From: DATECU01 sp035286745
Lineage (GTDB): Bacteria; Acidobacteriota; Vicinamibacteria; Fen-336
Direction of reading: 5' to 3'
Length of the DNA: 18,446 nucleotides
Assembly (NCBI GenBank): GCA_035286745.1
Contig: DATECU010000062.1
Coordinates: 1-18,446 of the forward strand
Each line of letters opens with the position of its first letter. Position 1 is the first letter of the stretch. The notes beneath the pieces were generated by a model. That model saw nothing but the letters and a program-made list of their open reading frames with translations, was not told the DNA's origin and ran no database searches. Positions 1 to 7,271 of this stretch are shown one piece after another. Both the position numbers and the translations under genes were made by a program.

Positions 1-1841
1 AAGACCCCGCCCAGGGCACCCCCGGCCATCAGGCCGGAGGCGATCACGATCCCGCGCTCGCGGACGGCGCCGCCGCGCTCGCCCCCAATGGTCTCCGACC
101 GCTCGTTCAGGAAGTGGGCCAGGAAACCGCCGACCAGGGCCGGGGTGTTCAGGTAGAGCGGCAGGGACAGGCCCAGGGCGAAGATGAGGGCGGGCACGCC
201 CAGCATCTCCATGACCAGCGTAATCATGGCCCCGGCCCCGAACAGGATGTAGGCGATGGGCTGGTGGCTCATGAAGCCCTCCACCAGCGACTTCATGATG
301 GCGGCCTGGGGAGCATCCAGCACCGCCCGCGCGTCGCCAGGTGCCGCCTCGGCGAACTGGAAGGCCCTGGCCAAGAGAGCGATGGTCACCGCTGCCGCGA
401 CGGCGGACACGATGACGCCCCAGAACTTGACCTTCTCCTGCGCCGCCGGGGTCGAACCCAGCCAGTAGCCGGTCTTGAGGTCGGTGATGGTCTGGCCGGA
501 GACCGAAAGCGCGGTGCAGACCATGCCCGCCATCGCCATCACGAAGAACATGCCGGTGGTGCCGGAGAGACCGAAGCGCAGCAGCACCACCGAGGAGACG
601 ATGATGGTGAGCATGGTCATGCCCGAAACCGGGTTCCTGGCGGTGGTGGCGATGGCGTTGGCGGCCACCGAAGCGAAGAAGAAGGAGAAGAGCAGGGTCA
701 GCAGCAGACCAAGCGTGGCCACCAGCAGACCGCTGCCCAGGCTGGCGAAGAAGACGCCCGCTCCCAGCGCGCTCAGGACCACACCGATCAGGATGGTCAT
801 GACCGAGATGTCTCGATCCGTGCGCTCGATCGCGCCCTCCTCGCCGTGGCGGAAGGCCCGCAGGGCGATGGAGAAGGAGCCGGCCACGATCTTCAAGGAC
901 TTGAGGATCCCGAAGATGCCGGCGGTGGCGATGGCGCCGACACCCACATAACGTTGGACGTAACCTCGAAAGATCTCGTTGGCCGACATGTCGGCAATCG
1001 CCTTGGTGGCCGGATACACCACCTCGGGCAGATGCCGGCCCACGAACCAGATGAGCGGCACCAGCACGAAGTTGGCGAGGAAGCCGCCGGCGCACAGGAT
1101 CAGCGACGAGCGCAGCCCCATCACATAACCCAGACCCAGGATGAAGGCGATGGCGTCGAAGCTCAGGACTACCTTGGCGCGCTCGGCCAGGGCCTTGACC
1201 GGGGCCAGGAACTGGAAGTTGACGGTCTCCCTCCACACCTGGAAGGTGGTGACGAAAAAGTCGTAGACGCCGGAGATGGCGGTGGCCTCCAAGAGCAGGC
1301 GGGCCTGCTGGCCGCCCTTCTCCCCGGTCACCAGCACCTCGGTGATGGCGGTGGCCTCGGGGTAGGGGTACTGGCCGTGCATGTCGCGTACGAAATAGCG
1401 GCGCAGGGGGATGAGGAAGAGGACGCCCAGGCAGCCGCCAGCCAGGCAGATGAAGGTGGTTTGCACCGGGTGCGGGTCGAGCTTCAGGATGTAGAGCGCG
1501 GGCAGGGTGAAGATGGCTCCGGCCACTACCGACCCCGAGACCCCGCCGATGCCGGTGATGATGACGTTTTCGAGCACGCTCGATCGCCGCGGGTACATGC
1601 GGGCCAAGCCGATGGCCAGGATGGAGATGGGAATCGCCGCTTCCATCACCTGGCCGACCTTGAGCCCCGAGTAGGCCGAGGCCACGGTGAAGATGGCGCA
1701 GAGGAAGAGACCCCAGCCGATGGAGCGGCCGGTGACCTCGGGAAGGACGGCGGCGGCCGGCACGATGGGCTTGTAGGTCTCGCCCGGCGCCAGGGGCTTG
1801 TAGGCGTTGGGTGCCAGCGACGTCGTCTGGGGAGCGTCCAT
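1..1841 (-). CDS. OPT-family oligopeptide transporter (C-terminus beyond window)
   Basis: About 613 codons are visible and no stop is reached before base 1, so the C-terminus is missing. The translation starts MDAPQTTSLAPNAYKPLAPG and then runs as a long series of hydrophobic segments typical of the OPT superfamily (for example SIGWGLFLCAIFTVASAYSG, GQYPYPEATAITEVLVTGEK, and SHQPIAYILFGAGAMITLVM near the visible end). The PYPEATA stretch and the overall order match the bacterial OPT group, which are proton-driven importers of peptides or metal chelates in the inner membrane; the substrate cannot be read from sequence. The ATG at 1841 is chosen because AGGAGG (1846-1851 on the minus strand) lies four bases upstream. 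The gene appears monocistronic here; what follows it lies outside the window. The family is clear, the substrate is not. Confidence 0.9.
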   Translation of the reverse strand, partial: MDAPQTTSLAPNAYKPLAPGETYKPIVPAAAVLPEVTGRSIGWGLFLCAIFTVASAYSGLKVGQVMEAAIPISILAIGLARMYPRRSSVLENVIITGIGGVSGSVVAGAIFTLPALYILKLDPHPVQTTFICLAGGCLGVLFLIPLRRYFVRDMHGQYPYPEATAITEVLVTGEKGGQQARLLLEATAISGVYDFFVTTFQVWRETVNFQFLAPVKALAERAKVVLSFDAIAFILGLGYVMGLRSSLILCAGGFLANFVLVPLIWFVGRHLPEVVYPATKAIADMSANEIFRGYVQRYVGVGAIATAGIFGILKSLKIVAGSFSIALRAFRHGEEGAIERTDRDISVMTILIGVVLSALGAGVFFASLGSGLLVATLGLLLTLLFSFFFASVAANAIATTARNPVSGMTMLTIIVSSVVLLRFGLSGTTGMFFVMAMAGMVCTALSVSGQTITDLKTGYWLGSTPAAQEKVKFWGVIVSAVAAAVTIALLARAFQFAEAAPGDARAVLDAPQAAIMKSLVEGFMSHQPIAYILFGAGAMITLVMEMLGVPALIFALGLSLPLYLNTPALVGGFLAHFLNERSETIGGERGGAVRERGIVIASGLMAGGALGGV

Positions 1842-1952
1842 TGATCCTCCTGAGGTTTCGTCCGGCGCGTCGATCGGCTTCTCGGGAATGGCGGCGAGCC
1901 TGCACGCCGCGGTTTTGGGCCCAAGTCTAGCCCGGAACCGCCGGCTCCCCGC

Positions 1953-1969
1953 ATGAGACATGGGGTTCA
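1953..1969 (+). repeat. 17-bp direct repeat, copy 1
   Basis: The sequence atgagacatggggttca occurs here and again, identical and in the same orientation, at 2856-2872. The two copies bracket the exported-protein gene at 2005-2739. This copy lies in the upstream region of the OPT transporter gene. Its origin (target duplication, recombination site or dispersed motif) cannot be decided from the window. Confidence 0.7.
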
Positions 1970-1971
1970 GG

Positions 1972-2003
1972 CGGTCGGGTGCGCTCCGACCGGGACCCGA
2001 CCG
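1972..2003 (-). terminator. Possible terminator hairpin after the exported-protein gene
   Basis: A perfect 9-bp inverted repeat, cggtcgggt at 1972-1980 and acccgaccg at 1995-2003, with a 14-base loop starts one base past the TAG stop at 2005 of the minus-strand gene. The position fits a transcription terminator, but no T-run follows on the minus strand. It could act as a Rho-assisted or RNA-stabilising hairpin. Confidence 0.4.
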
Positions 2004-2004
2004 G

Positions 2005-2739
2005 CTATTCCACGTCCTCCGGTGGGGGCTCGCGAACCAGCCGCGGCACGGGATAGGTCTGCAGGCGCTTCCAGAGGATCACCATGCTGCCGTCGGTGTC
2101 TTCACGGGTCACCTGGAACACGACGAGGACGTCCGATCTCCCGTAGTTGACCGACCGCAAGGCGTACGTTGAGCCGACCCGAGCGGCTGCTGTTCTGGCG
2201 AAGGTGTGCTTGTCCTCCACCGCGTCACGTCGGAACTTCCGGGCGGTTGCGCGCGCCTCCGCCTCGACGTTAGGTGTCTCCAGAGAGTCAAGGTATCGAA
2301 CGGCGGGGTGATCGACGGTCGCCGATTCGAGTCGCACGTCGGGGAGCACGGTGAGAACGCCGTAGTCCGCGCCTCCAAAGCCGACACTGAAGGTCCCCCG
2401 GGACAGCTCGAGATCGGAGCCGGAGCCGTACTCGTGCGTCAGGTTCGAGAACGAGTAGTAGGCGCCGCCGTCTCGCAGCGCCGGATGGCCATCGAGCGCC
2501 TCCCTGGGGAGCAAGCGGACAATGCCCGTCTGCGGTTGCGCCAGAAACGCCGCGTGGGCAGCTCGATCGCTCGCGTCGGGTTCGACAAACTCCCGCATCT
2601 TCCGGTCGAGTTGTTCCGACAGGCCCTTGATCTCCCCCAGCATTCGCGCTCGGTCGCGTTGCTCGGCAAGGGCAGGCGACACCGACAGCGCCAGGGCCAG
2701 GCTAACGAAGGTCGTGCGGGCGGCGCGCGCGCTTGCCAT
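2005..2739 (-). CDS. Exported protein of unknown function
   Basis: This 244-residue protein is not recognised. It begins with a clear Sec signal peptide: basic MASARAAR, a hydrophobic stretch TTFVSLALALSV, and a likely cleavage after SPALA (residues 21-25). The mature part starts with a charged helical segment (about 26-50) and continues with mixed beta-rich sequence containing GGAYYSFSNLTHEYGSGSDL and, near the end, DVLVVFQVTREDTDGSMVIL, giving a periplasmic or secreted protein of about 24 kDa. An ATG 13 codons upstream (2778) is also open, but the start at 2739 is preferred because GGTGGAG lies just upstream and the signal peptide then sits at the N-terminus. The gene stands alone and is bracketed by the 17-bp direct repeats. 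The frame and export signal are well supported; the function is unknown. Confidence 0.75.
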   Translation of the reverse strand: MASARAARTTFVSLALALSVSPALAEQRDRARMLGEIKGLSEQLDRKMREFVEPDASDRAAHAAFLAQPQTGIVRLLPREALDGHPALRDGGAYYSFSNLTHEYGSGSDLELSRGTFSVGFGGADYGVLTVLPDVRLESATVDHPAVRYLDSLETPNVEAEARATARKFRRDAVEDKHTFARTAAARVGSTYALRSVNYGRSDVLVVFQVTREDTDGSMVILWKRLQTYPVPRLVREPPPEDVE

Positions 2740-2855
2740 AGACTCCACCCCCAAGAACGTCGGCTCGCGGATCTCCAACAGCGATCGGTGACGACATCAT
2801 ACCCCCCTCGAAGGCGATCGAGCTCACGGTTCGGGGCCCACGATCAAGCGCTGGT

Positions 2856-2872
2856 ATGAGACATGGGGTTCA
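2856..2872 (+). repeat. 17-bp direct repeat, copy 2
   Basis: This is an exact copy of the 17 bases at 1953-1969, 903 bp away start to start. It lies 65 bp upstream of the YbaK-type deacylase gene, beyond the start of the exported-protein gene. The sequence flanking each copy is unrelated, so the identity stops at the 17-mer. Confidence 0.7.
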
Positions 2873-2937
2873 TTGCCGGACGCGCGGCGGAGCCCAGAAT
2901 GGAACTGAGAGCCAGGGCTCTCCGAGAGGAGGGAGCC

Positions 2938-3405
2938 ATGCTGAACGAGAGGGTTCGGCGTGTTCTGGAGCAGAACTGGATCGAGTACGAGACGGTGCCG
3001 CACCGGGAGGCGTTCACCGCCCAGGGGGTAGCGGCGGCCACCCACGTCTCGGGATGGCAGATGGCCAAGACGCTGATCGCGCGGGACGAGAACAAGCGCT
3101 ACCTGATGATCGTCCTCCCCGCCTCCTGTCGAGTGGACGTGGGCACGCTGCGCCGGGTGACCGGCCGGCCTCACCTGGAGCTGGCCACCGAGGAGGAGAC
3201 GGTCTCGCTCTTCCCGGACTGCGAGATGGGCGCCATGCCGCCCTTCGGCAACCTGTATGGCCTCGAGGTGTACGTGGACGCCTGTTTCCCGCGCAACAAG
3301 CCGATCGCCTTCCAGGCCGGGAACCACCACGAGGTGGTGAAGATCGCCTACCCGGATTTCCAGTGGGCGGTCAAGCCGTTCGTCACCGAGTTCTGCCGGC
3401 ACTGA
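2938..3405 (+). CDS. YbaK/EbsC-type aminoacyl-tRNA deacylase
   Basis: The 155-residue product is a single YbaK/ProX-type tRNA-editing domain, a family that hydrolyses mischarged aminoacyl-tRNAs in trans in the cytoplasm. Features that fit are the N-terminal helix plus YETVPHREAFTAQGVAAAT (about 17-36), the active-site region GWQMAKTLIARDENKRYLMI with the conserved Lys of AKTL, a basic stretch VDVGTLRRVTG, the EMGAMPPFGNLYGLEVYVD core, and a closing FQAGNHHEVVKIAYPDF. The ATG at 2938 is chosen over the open ATG at 2863 because AGGAGGGAG immediately precedes it and the extra upstream residues do not resemble the family. The amino acid removed cannot be told from sequence. Palindromic repeats lie between its stop and the convergent fumarase gene. 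Confidence 0.85.
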   Translation: MLNERVRRVLEQNWIEYETVPHREAFTAQGVAAATHVSGWQMAKTLIARDENKRYLMIVLPASCRVDVGTLRRVTGRPHLELATEEETVSLFPDCEMGAMPPFGNLYGLEVYVDACFPRNKPIAFQAGNHHEVVKIAYPDFQWAVKPFVTEFCRH

Positions 3406-3432
3406 GGCTGATCGCGGCACGGCACGGCAGCT

Positions 3433-3529
3433 GTCAGCGAACAGCGATCGGCGCTCAGCTACGGCCGGCGGCGAGGGGTTGGAGCGCGGCGTACCCTGCC
3501 GAAGCTGACTGCTGATGAGGGCTGACTGC
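3433..3529. repeat. Palindromic repeat element A
   Basis: The left arm (3433-3468) is 36 bases long and differs at only three positions from the arms at 3599-3634 and, reversed, 6765-6800. The right arm (3494-3529) is a degenerate inverted copy, so the RNA could fold as a long imperfect hairpin. The arm is built from near-7-base units of the type GCTGATC/GCTGAAC read on the minus strand. It lies between the convergent deacylase and fumarase genes. Together with element B it explains most of the 324-base gap between those genes. Confidence 0.7.
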
Positions 3530-3598
3530 CGCGTCCCGGCCCTCGCCAGTCGCGTCCCTTGGCACCTCGATGCTCATCCCGCGGGCCGAACGGGAGCC

Positions 3599-3731
3599 GT
3601 CAGCGAACGGCGATCAGCGCTCAGCTACGGCAGGTCGCAAGAGGCTGCGCGTCAACGTCCGGCCGCTGCTCCTCCTCTCCCAGCCTCGTACCTCGCCGTA
3701 GCTGACGGCTGAGTGCTGTCCGCTGAATGCT
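3599..3731. repeat. Palindromic repeat element B
   Basis: The left arm at 3599-3634 matches element A at 33 of 36 positions. The right arm at about 3691-3731 is its imperfect reverse complement; the core cagctacggc / gccgtagctg is exact. The right arm overlaps the stop codon of the fumarase gene, so the last bases of that gene may derive from the element. The roughly 55-base centre is GC- and pyrimidine-rich with no open frame of note. The layout resembles REP/BIME-type or small MITE-like elements at convergent gene ends. Confidence 0.7.
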
Positions 3732-5262
3732 ACCGTCCAGCACTCAACTGCGGCTCCGCCAGCCGCGCCAGTGCCTGGCGCGAGGCCTCCTCCACGGCTG
3801 CGTGCAGGCTCTTGCCGTGCGAGTCCATGGTCACGATGGCCGGGAAGTCCTTGACCCGGAGGTGCCACATGGCCTCGGGAACGCCAAACGCCAGCAGGTC
3901 GACGCCCTCCACCGCCTCGATGCAGCGGGCGTAGTACTGGGCCGCTCCACCGATGGCCGAGAGGTAGACGGCACCGCTCTCCTGGAGGCCCGCGAGCGTC
4001 TTGGCGCCCATGCCGCCCTTGCCGATGACCGCGCGCAGGCCGAAGCGCCGGATCACCTCGGCCTGGTAGGGTTCCTCGCGGCTGCTGGTGGTGGGGCCGG
4101 CGGCGGTCATCCGCCAGCGCTCGCCGTCCTGCAGGGCGACCGGACCGCAGTGGTAGATGACGCCCCCGCCCAGATCGACCGGCGAGTCGTGGCTCATCAG
4201 GTGGTGGTGAAGGACGTCACGGCCGGTGTGGATCAAGCCTGAGAGCAGAACCACGTCGCCAACCTCGAGCCCCCGGACCTGGGCCTCGCTGAGGGGGGTC
4301 GTCAGCCGCAGCTCCCGGCCCGAGACGGGAAGGCCCTCCGTCCGCGCCATCTTCATCGCCTCGGTCTCGTCGCGGTACAACCAGCTCTTGATGGCCCCGC
4401 TGCCGGAGTCCAGCACCACTCCCATCCGGCGCACAGCCCAGCACCCGTAGGCGACGCTCACGAAGAAGCTGGCGGGCAGCCGGTTCAGCGTGCCGACCTT
4501 GCAGCCCAGAAGGGTCACCTTGCCCCCGAAGCCCATGGTGCCGATGCCCAGGGTGTTGGCTTCCTCCACGATCTCGCTTTCGAACTTGGCCAGCACCGGA
4601 TCCGGGTTGCGGTCGTCCAGCGCCCGGAAGAACTGCTCCTTGGCTCCCGCCAGGCCGGAGGCCCGGTCGCCGCCGATGCATACGCCTAATGATCCTACGC
4701 TGCAGCCCTGGCCTTGGGCCTGGTGCACGGCGTGGAGGACGCACCTGCGAACCCCGGCGAGCGTGCGGTCGGCTGGACCCAAGACCGGCAGCGTGCAGGG
4801 CAGGGAGTACTGAGCGCTCATGTTCTCGCTGCCCCCGCCCTTGAGCATGAGGCGCACCTCGATGTCGTCGGAGAGCCACTGCTCGAAGTGCACGATGGGT
4901 GTGCCGGGGCCGACGTTGGTGCCGGTGTTCTTTCCGGTCAGCGGATCGACCGAGTTGGGGCGAAGGGCGCCCTCCTTGGTGGCTTGCGCCACCGCCTCGC
5001 CGATCTCTTCGGACATGCTCATCTGGTCGGCGCCCTGGGGGGCCATCACCTCGAAGAAGGGCATGCCGGTGTCCTGGCAGATGGGGCCGCACTGGGTCTT
5101 GGCCATGTCGATGTTCTGGGCGATGGTCTGAAGCGCCAGCGCCGACTGGGAGCCCGCCTTCTCGCTGGCGATGGCGTTTCCCAGCGCCCGCCTGACGTCG
5201 GACGGCAGGTTGGTCGAGGTCTCGACGATCAGCTTCTGAATGCTCTCGCGGAAGCGTTCCAA
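3730..5262 (-). CDS. fumA: Class I fumarate hydratase, alpha and beta parts fused
   Basis: This 510-residue enzyme belongs to the iron-sulfur class I fumarases (fumarate + water = L-malate, TCA cycle, cytoplasm). The alpha part covers about 1-300 and the beta part about 310-500. Likely [4Fe-4S] ligands are C62 (ICQDTG), C187 (GCSVGS just before GVCIGGD) and C274 (AYGCWAVRR), placed as in the family. The beta part shows GLIHTGRDVLHHHLM, IYHCGP, TAAGPTTSSREEPY and GKGGMGAKT, the substrate-binding and active-site region. The start is TTG at 5262 with AGAGGA eight bases upstream (5271-5276); no ATG fits better. The cluster is oxygen-labile in characterised members, which supports a low-oxygen lifestyle. 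The gene converges on the deacylase gene, and its 3' end runs into repeat element B. Confidence 0.93.
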   Translation of the reverse strand: MERFRESIQKLIVETSTNLPSDVRRALGNAIASEKAGSQSALALQTIAQNIDMAKTQCGPICQDTGMPFFEVMAPQGADQMSMSEEIGEAVAQATKEGALRPNSVDPLTGKNTGTNVGPGTPIVHFEQWLSDDIEVRLMLKGGGSENMSAQYSLPCTLPVLGPADRTLAGVRRCVLHAVHQAQGQGCSVGSLGVCIGGDRASGLAGAKEQFFRALDDRNPDPVLAKFESEIVEEANTLGIGTMGFGGKVTLLGCKVGTLNRLPASFFVSVAYGCWAVRRMGVVLDSGSGAIKSWLYRDETEAMKMARTEGLPVSGRELRLTTPLSEAQVRGLEVGDVVLLSGLIHTGRDVLHHHLMSHDSPVDLGGGVIYHCGPVALQDGERWRMTAAGPTTSSREEPYQAEVIRRFGLRAVIGKGGMGAKTLAGLQESGAVYLSAIGGAAQYYARCIEAVEGVDLLAFGVPEAMWHLRVKDFPAIVTMDSHGKSLHAAVEEASRQALARLAEPQLSAGR

Positions 5263-5361
5263 GGGCGTGCTCCTCTCGCGGAAGGCCCAGGGGTCGCGGG
5301 GACGACAGGACGAGACTAGCCGCCGGATCGCGCGCCTCGGGCAACCTGGCTCAAAGGTGCC

Positions 5362-5612
5362 TCAGATGGCGGGAAGAAGCGATAGGCCCGATGGTTCATG
5401 GGATCCCTCACGACGGCGGTTGCCGCTTTCCGCGCGACCTCCCCCTTCGATCTGTGCGTTCGCGTTCTTTGCCTTCAGACCGCGGAGTACCTCGTAGCGC
5501 GTGATGATGGAGATCGAGAATCTGCCGTGCTCACGCAGATAGTCCCGGGCCCTGGCGATCACAGCCGGTGCAAGAGGGTGTCGGTGTCCAGCAACGCCCT
5601 GGGCTCGGCCAT
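5362..5612 (-). pseudogene. Broken PIN-domain (VapC-like) toxin gene
   Basis: The start codon overlaps the antitoxin stop by one base (TGATG at 5610-5614). The first frame reads MAEPRALLDTDTLLHRL and stops after 16 codons (to 5562); ALLDTDT is the usual first acidic motif of PIN nucleases. A second frame of the same strand then continues the family sequence: PAVIARARDYLREHGRFSIS followed by IITRYEVLRGLKAKNANAQ, containing the second conserved acidic residue (RYE). After that the protein turns into unrelated arginine-rich sequence and ends at 5362, so the distal acidic residues are missing. The gene therefore has a small deletion or frameshift and has also lost its 3' half. A programmed frameshift is unlikely because the C-terminal catalytic part is absent as well. 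Confidence 0.75.
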
Positions 5613-5851
5613 CAATGATGCGTGTCAGCGAAGAACGTCCTGCGGCGCGCCATCTCTTCGACTTCGTCGACGTCGACAGCCGATAGGCCTTCGTACACGC
5701 GGGTAGCCAGGCGAAGTATGTCGTCCGGGTCGCTGCGCCCCACACGCTCGATCGTAAGGCGCACGTGTTCGCCCTCCGGAATGTCGGGGCGGTCGACCGG
5801 TTTGAACACCCCGCCCTGATAGACCGCGTCCACCGTTGCAACCACACTCAC
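5612..5851 (-). CDS. AF2212-like (DUF104) antitoxin
   Basis: This small protein of 79 residues opens with VVATVDAVYQGGVFKPVDRP then DIPEGEHVRLTIE, the compact N-terminal beta fold of the AF2212-like antitoxin family, followed by a charged helical tail (about 37-79) of the sort that wraps a PIN toxin. Family members neutralise VapC-type RNases and usually autoregulate their operon. The GTG at 5851 is given as start, but a second GTG at 5845 lies at a better distance (8 bases) from GGAAGG, so the real protein may be two residues shorter. The partner toxin gene directly downstream is broken, leaving this antitoxin without a working partner here. Confidence 0.75.
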   Translation of the reverse strand: MSVVATVDAVYQGGVFKPVDRPDIPEGEHVRLTIERVGRSDPDDILRLATRVYEGLSAVDVDEVEEMARRRTFFADTHH

Positions 5852-5957
5852 CGCCTTCCGTCTCCGCTCTGGATTCTAGCTCGAACCCGCGCCACCGAGC
5901 ACCCCTGAGTCCAATCCGCAGCGCTGATCGTGTTCCCATTCACCCTTGCAATGGCCG

Positions 5958-6554
5958 TCAGCCCAGGTGCATGCAGTTGCGGTGGCTGACCCAGGCGCCG
6001 AGGCCGACCAGGCCGCCCCAGATCGCGCCGTGGAGGACGCTGAAGTACCAGGGCTGGACATCGATCCACCACCAGAGGGAGCCCAGACAACCGGAGATCA
6101 CCGCCAGGGCCGCGTGAGCAACGGGCCGGCTCCCTCGCGCCAGCCAGAAGGCCACCGCGGCGAAGTACAGGAGAGTGACGAAGCCGAAGTACCGAAGTGG
6201 ATCGAGCAAGGTGGACCCCCACCCGTCGTTGAGCGGCCAGGTCAGGCTCTTCGACCAGGGCCACTCGAACACGACGTGGCCGAGCGGAATCCACGAGAGG
6301 TAGCCTGCGGCCCAGGCCACTGGCAAGGCCGCCAGCAGACGAAGGCCCAGCGTGCGCTTGGACAAGAGCGTGCCCAGTCCCAGGGCGACCACGGCCAGCA
6401 CGCCTCCGTGGATGGCACCGGCGGGGATCACCTGCCAGGTGAACGTCGGGTTCTCCTTGACGGGGACGGGAAGGCCGGCATAGCACAGCCAGGCGTTCAC
6501 CGCGCCGCCGAGCGCGCCCCCGAGTCCGATCGCCAGCATCGCCCGTGATCTCAT
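5958..6554 (-). CDS. Multi-pass membrane protein of unknown function
   Basis: The 198-residue product is mostly hydrophobic, with about five predicted membrane segments: AMLAIGLGGALGGAVNAWL, AIHGGVLAVVALGLGTLL, LRLLAALPVAWAAGYLSWI, YFGFVTLLYFAAVAFWLA and a C-terminal pair around HAALAVISGCLGSLWWWI and VLHGAIWGGLVGLGAWV. No catalytic or transport motif is recognised. Conserved-looking small-residue patches (GGALGGAVNA, HGAIWGGLVGLG) suggest helix packing. The ATG at 6554 is chosen because GGAGG (6559-6563, minus strand) precedes it; an in-frame GTG at 6557 lies directly before it. It is divergent from the ferredoxin-nfn operon, with the repeat-rich gap between them. The frame is convincing; the function is unknown. 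Confidence 0.65.
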   Translation of the reverse strand: MRSRAMLAIGLGGALGGAVNAWLCYAGLPVPVKENPTFTWQVIPAGAIHGGVLAVVALGLGTLLSKRTLGLRLLAALPVAWAAGYLSWIPLGHVVFEWPWSKSLTWPLNDGWGSTLLDPLRYFGFVTLLYFAAVAFWLARGSRPVAHAALAVISGCLGSLWWWIDVQPWYFSVLHGAIWGGLVGLGAWVSHRNCMHLG

Positions 6555-6631
6555 CACCCCTCCGCCTCTCCAGCCTCATGCCCAACTGAGGGCTTGTATC
6601 TGATCGCCGACTTGCCGACAGCTTAACTTAA

Positions 6632-6807
6632 CCCCCGCGAGCCCGAGCTTGCGGGTCACCCCCTCCAGCCTCACGGCCCTGGCCGTGGCCGACTGCTGAT
6701 CGCTGAACGCTGACCGCCTATCCCCCCCGCGAGCCCAAGCTTGCAGGCTGCTCCAGCCTCACCCCCGGCCGTAGCTGATCGCCAATCGCTGATCGCTGAC
6801 CGCTCTT
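6632..6807. repeat. Imperfect tandem duplication of an ~85-bp GC-rich unit
   Basis: Two units, about 6632-6720 and 6723-6807, share the order: cccccgcgagccc, gagctt/aagcttgc, ccagcctcac, then a ggccgt block followed by GCTGATC-type heptads ending in gctgaccgc. The second unit contains the best copy of the 36-base arm (6765-6800, reversed). The first contains a diverged one (6681-6714, about 27 of 34 positions equal). Together with the promoter at 6922-6950 this is all that is seen in the 441-base gap between the divergent membrane-protein and ferredoxin genes. No credible coding frame was found in the gap. Confidence 0.65.
6765..6800 (-). repeat. 36-bp repeat arm, copy C (reverse orientation)
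   Basis: Read on the minus strand, this stretch matches the left arm of element A (3433-3468) at 33 of 36 positions; the three differences are single substitutions. It shows the same gtcagcga start and cagctacggccgg end. It is the strongest evidence that the 3.4-3.7 kb elements and the 6.6-6.8 kb duplication belong to one dispersed family. Confidence 0.7.
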
Positions 6808-6921
6808 CCCCCCGCTTCCCCCTTGCGCGCGTGGGGGGGCCGCTGGCGCAGGAAGTGCGGGTGGGGCCCACCGACCGGCGGTTTGGCCCCGCTCGGGCGC
6901 CAGGAACTGGTGGCTCGTGTC

Positions 6922-6950
6922 TTGCACGTTTGCCCGCGGGGCCTTAGGCT
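6922..6950 (+). promoter_or_regulatory. Candidate sigma-70 promoter of the fdx-nfnAB-gdhA unit
   Basis: TTGCAC (6922-6927) and TAGGCT (6945-6950) are separated by exactly 17 bases and lie 46 bases before the ferredoxin start. The -35 box is a five-of-six match; the -10 box is weaker (T, A and final T kept). It is the only spaced pair noticed between the tandem repeats and the gene. Confidence 0.4.
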
Positions 6951-6995
6951 TAGCCCCCGTGGACGCCAGACCTTAGAACGGAGAAGAGAACGCCC

Positions 6996-7250
6996 ATGGC
7001 CATGAAGATCGTTGAGGAGTGCATCAGTTGCGGCGCCTGTGAGCCGGCTTGCCCGAACCAGGCCATCACCGCCGGAGACTCGATCTACTTGATCGACGCC
7101 CACAAGTGCACCGAGTGCGTCGGCGCCTTCGACAAGCCCCAGTGCATCGAGGTGTGCCCGGTCGACAACTGCATCATCCATGACCCAGAGTTCGCGGAGA
7201 CCCCCGAGGAGCTGAACGCCAAGTACCAGCGGCTGCACGTCGGCGCCTAG
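6996..7250 (+). CDS. 2[4Fe-4S] ferredoxin
   Basis: This 84-residue ferredoxin has two cluster motifs: C9-x2-C12-x2-C15-x3-C19-P and C38-x2-C41-x8-C50-x3-C54-P. The widened spacing in the second motif and the C-terminal tail (about 58-84) are those of the Alvin/YfhL-type ferredoxins, low-potential electron carriers in the cytoplasm. It sits 21 bases before nfnA, which suggests that it is the electron donor or acceptor of the NfnAB complex. The start is the ATG at 6996 (MAMKIVEECI); an in-frame ATG at 7002 would drop two residues. A GGAG lies about 12 bases upstream, a little far. All eight ligands are intact. Confidence 0.93.
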   Translation: MAMKIVEECISCGACEPACPNQAITAGDSIYLIDAHKCTECVGAFDKPQCIEVCPVDNCIIHDPEFAETPEELNAKYQRLHVGA

Positions 7251-7271
7251 CGTCTCTAGCTGAGAGGAATC

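Noticed and set aside
114..1844. 576-codon plus-strand open frame
   Set aside because: It is the antisense shadow of the OPT transporter gene. Its product is a low-complexity Gly/His/Asp/Gln-rich sequence with no fold, typical of GC-rich antisense frames.
3433..3731. CRISPR array
   Set aside because: Only two copies lie here, each with internal inverted arms and unequal spacing (166 bp apart). There is no regular spacer pattern.
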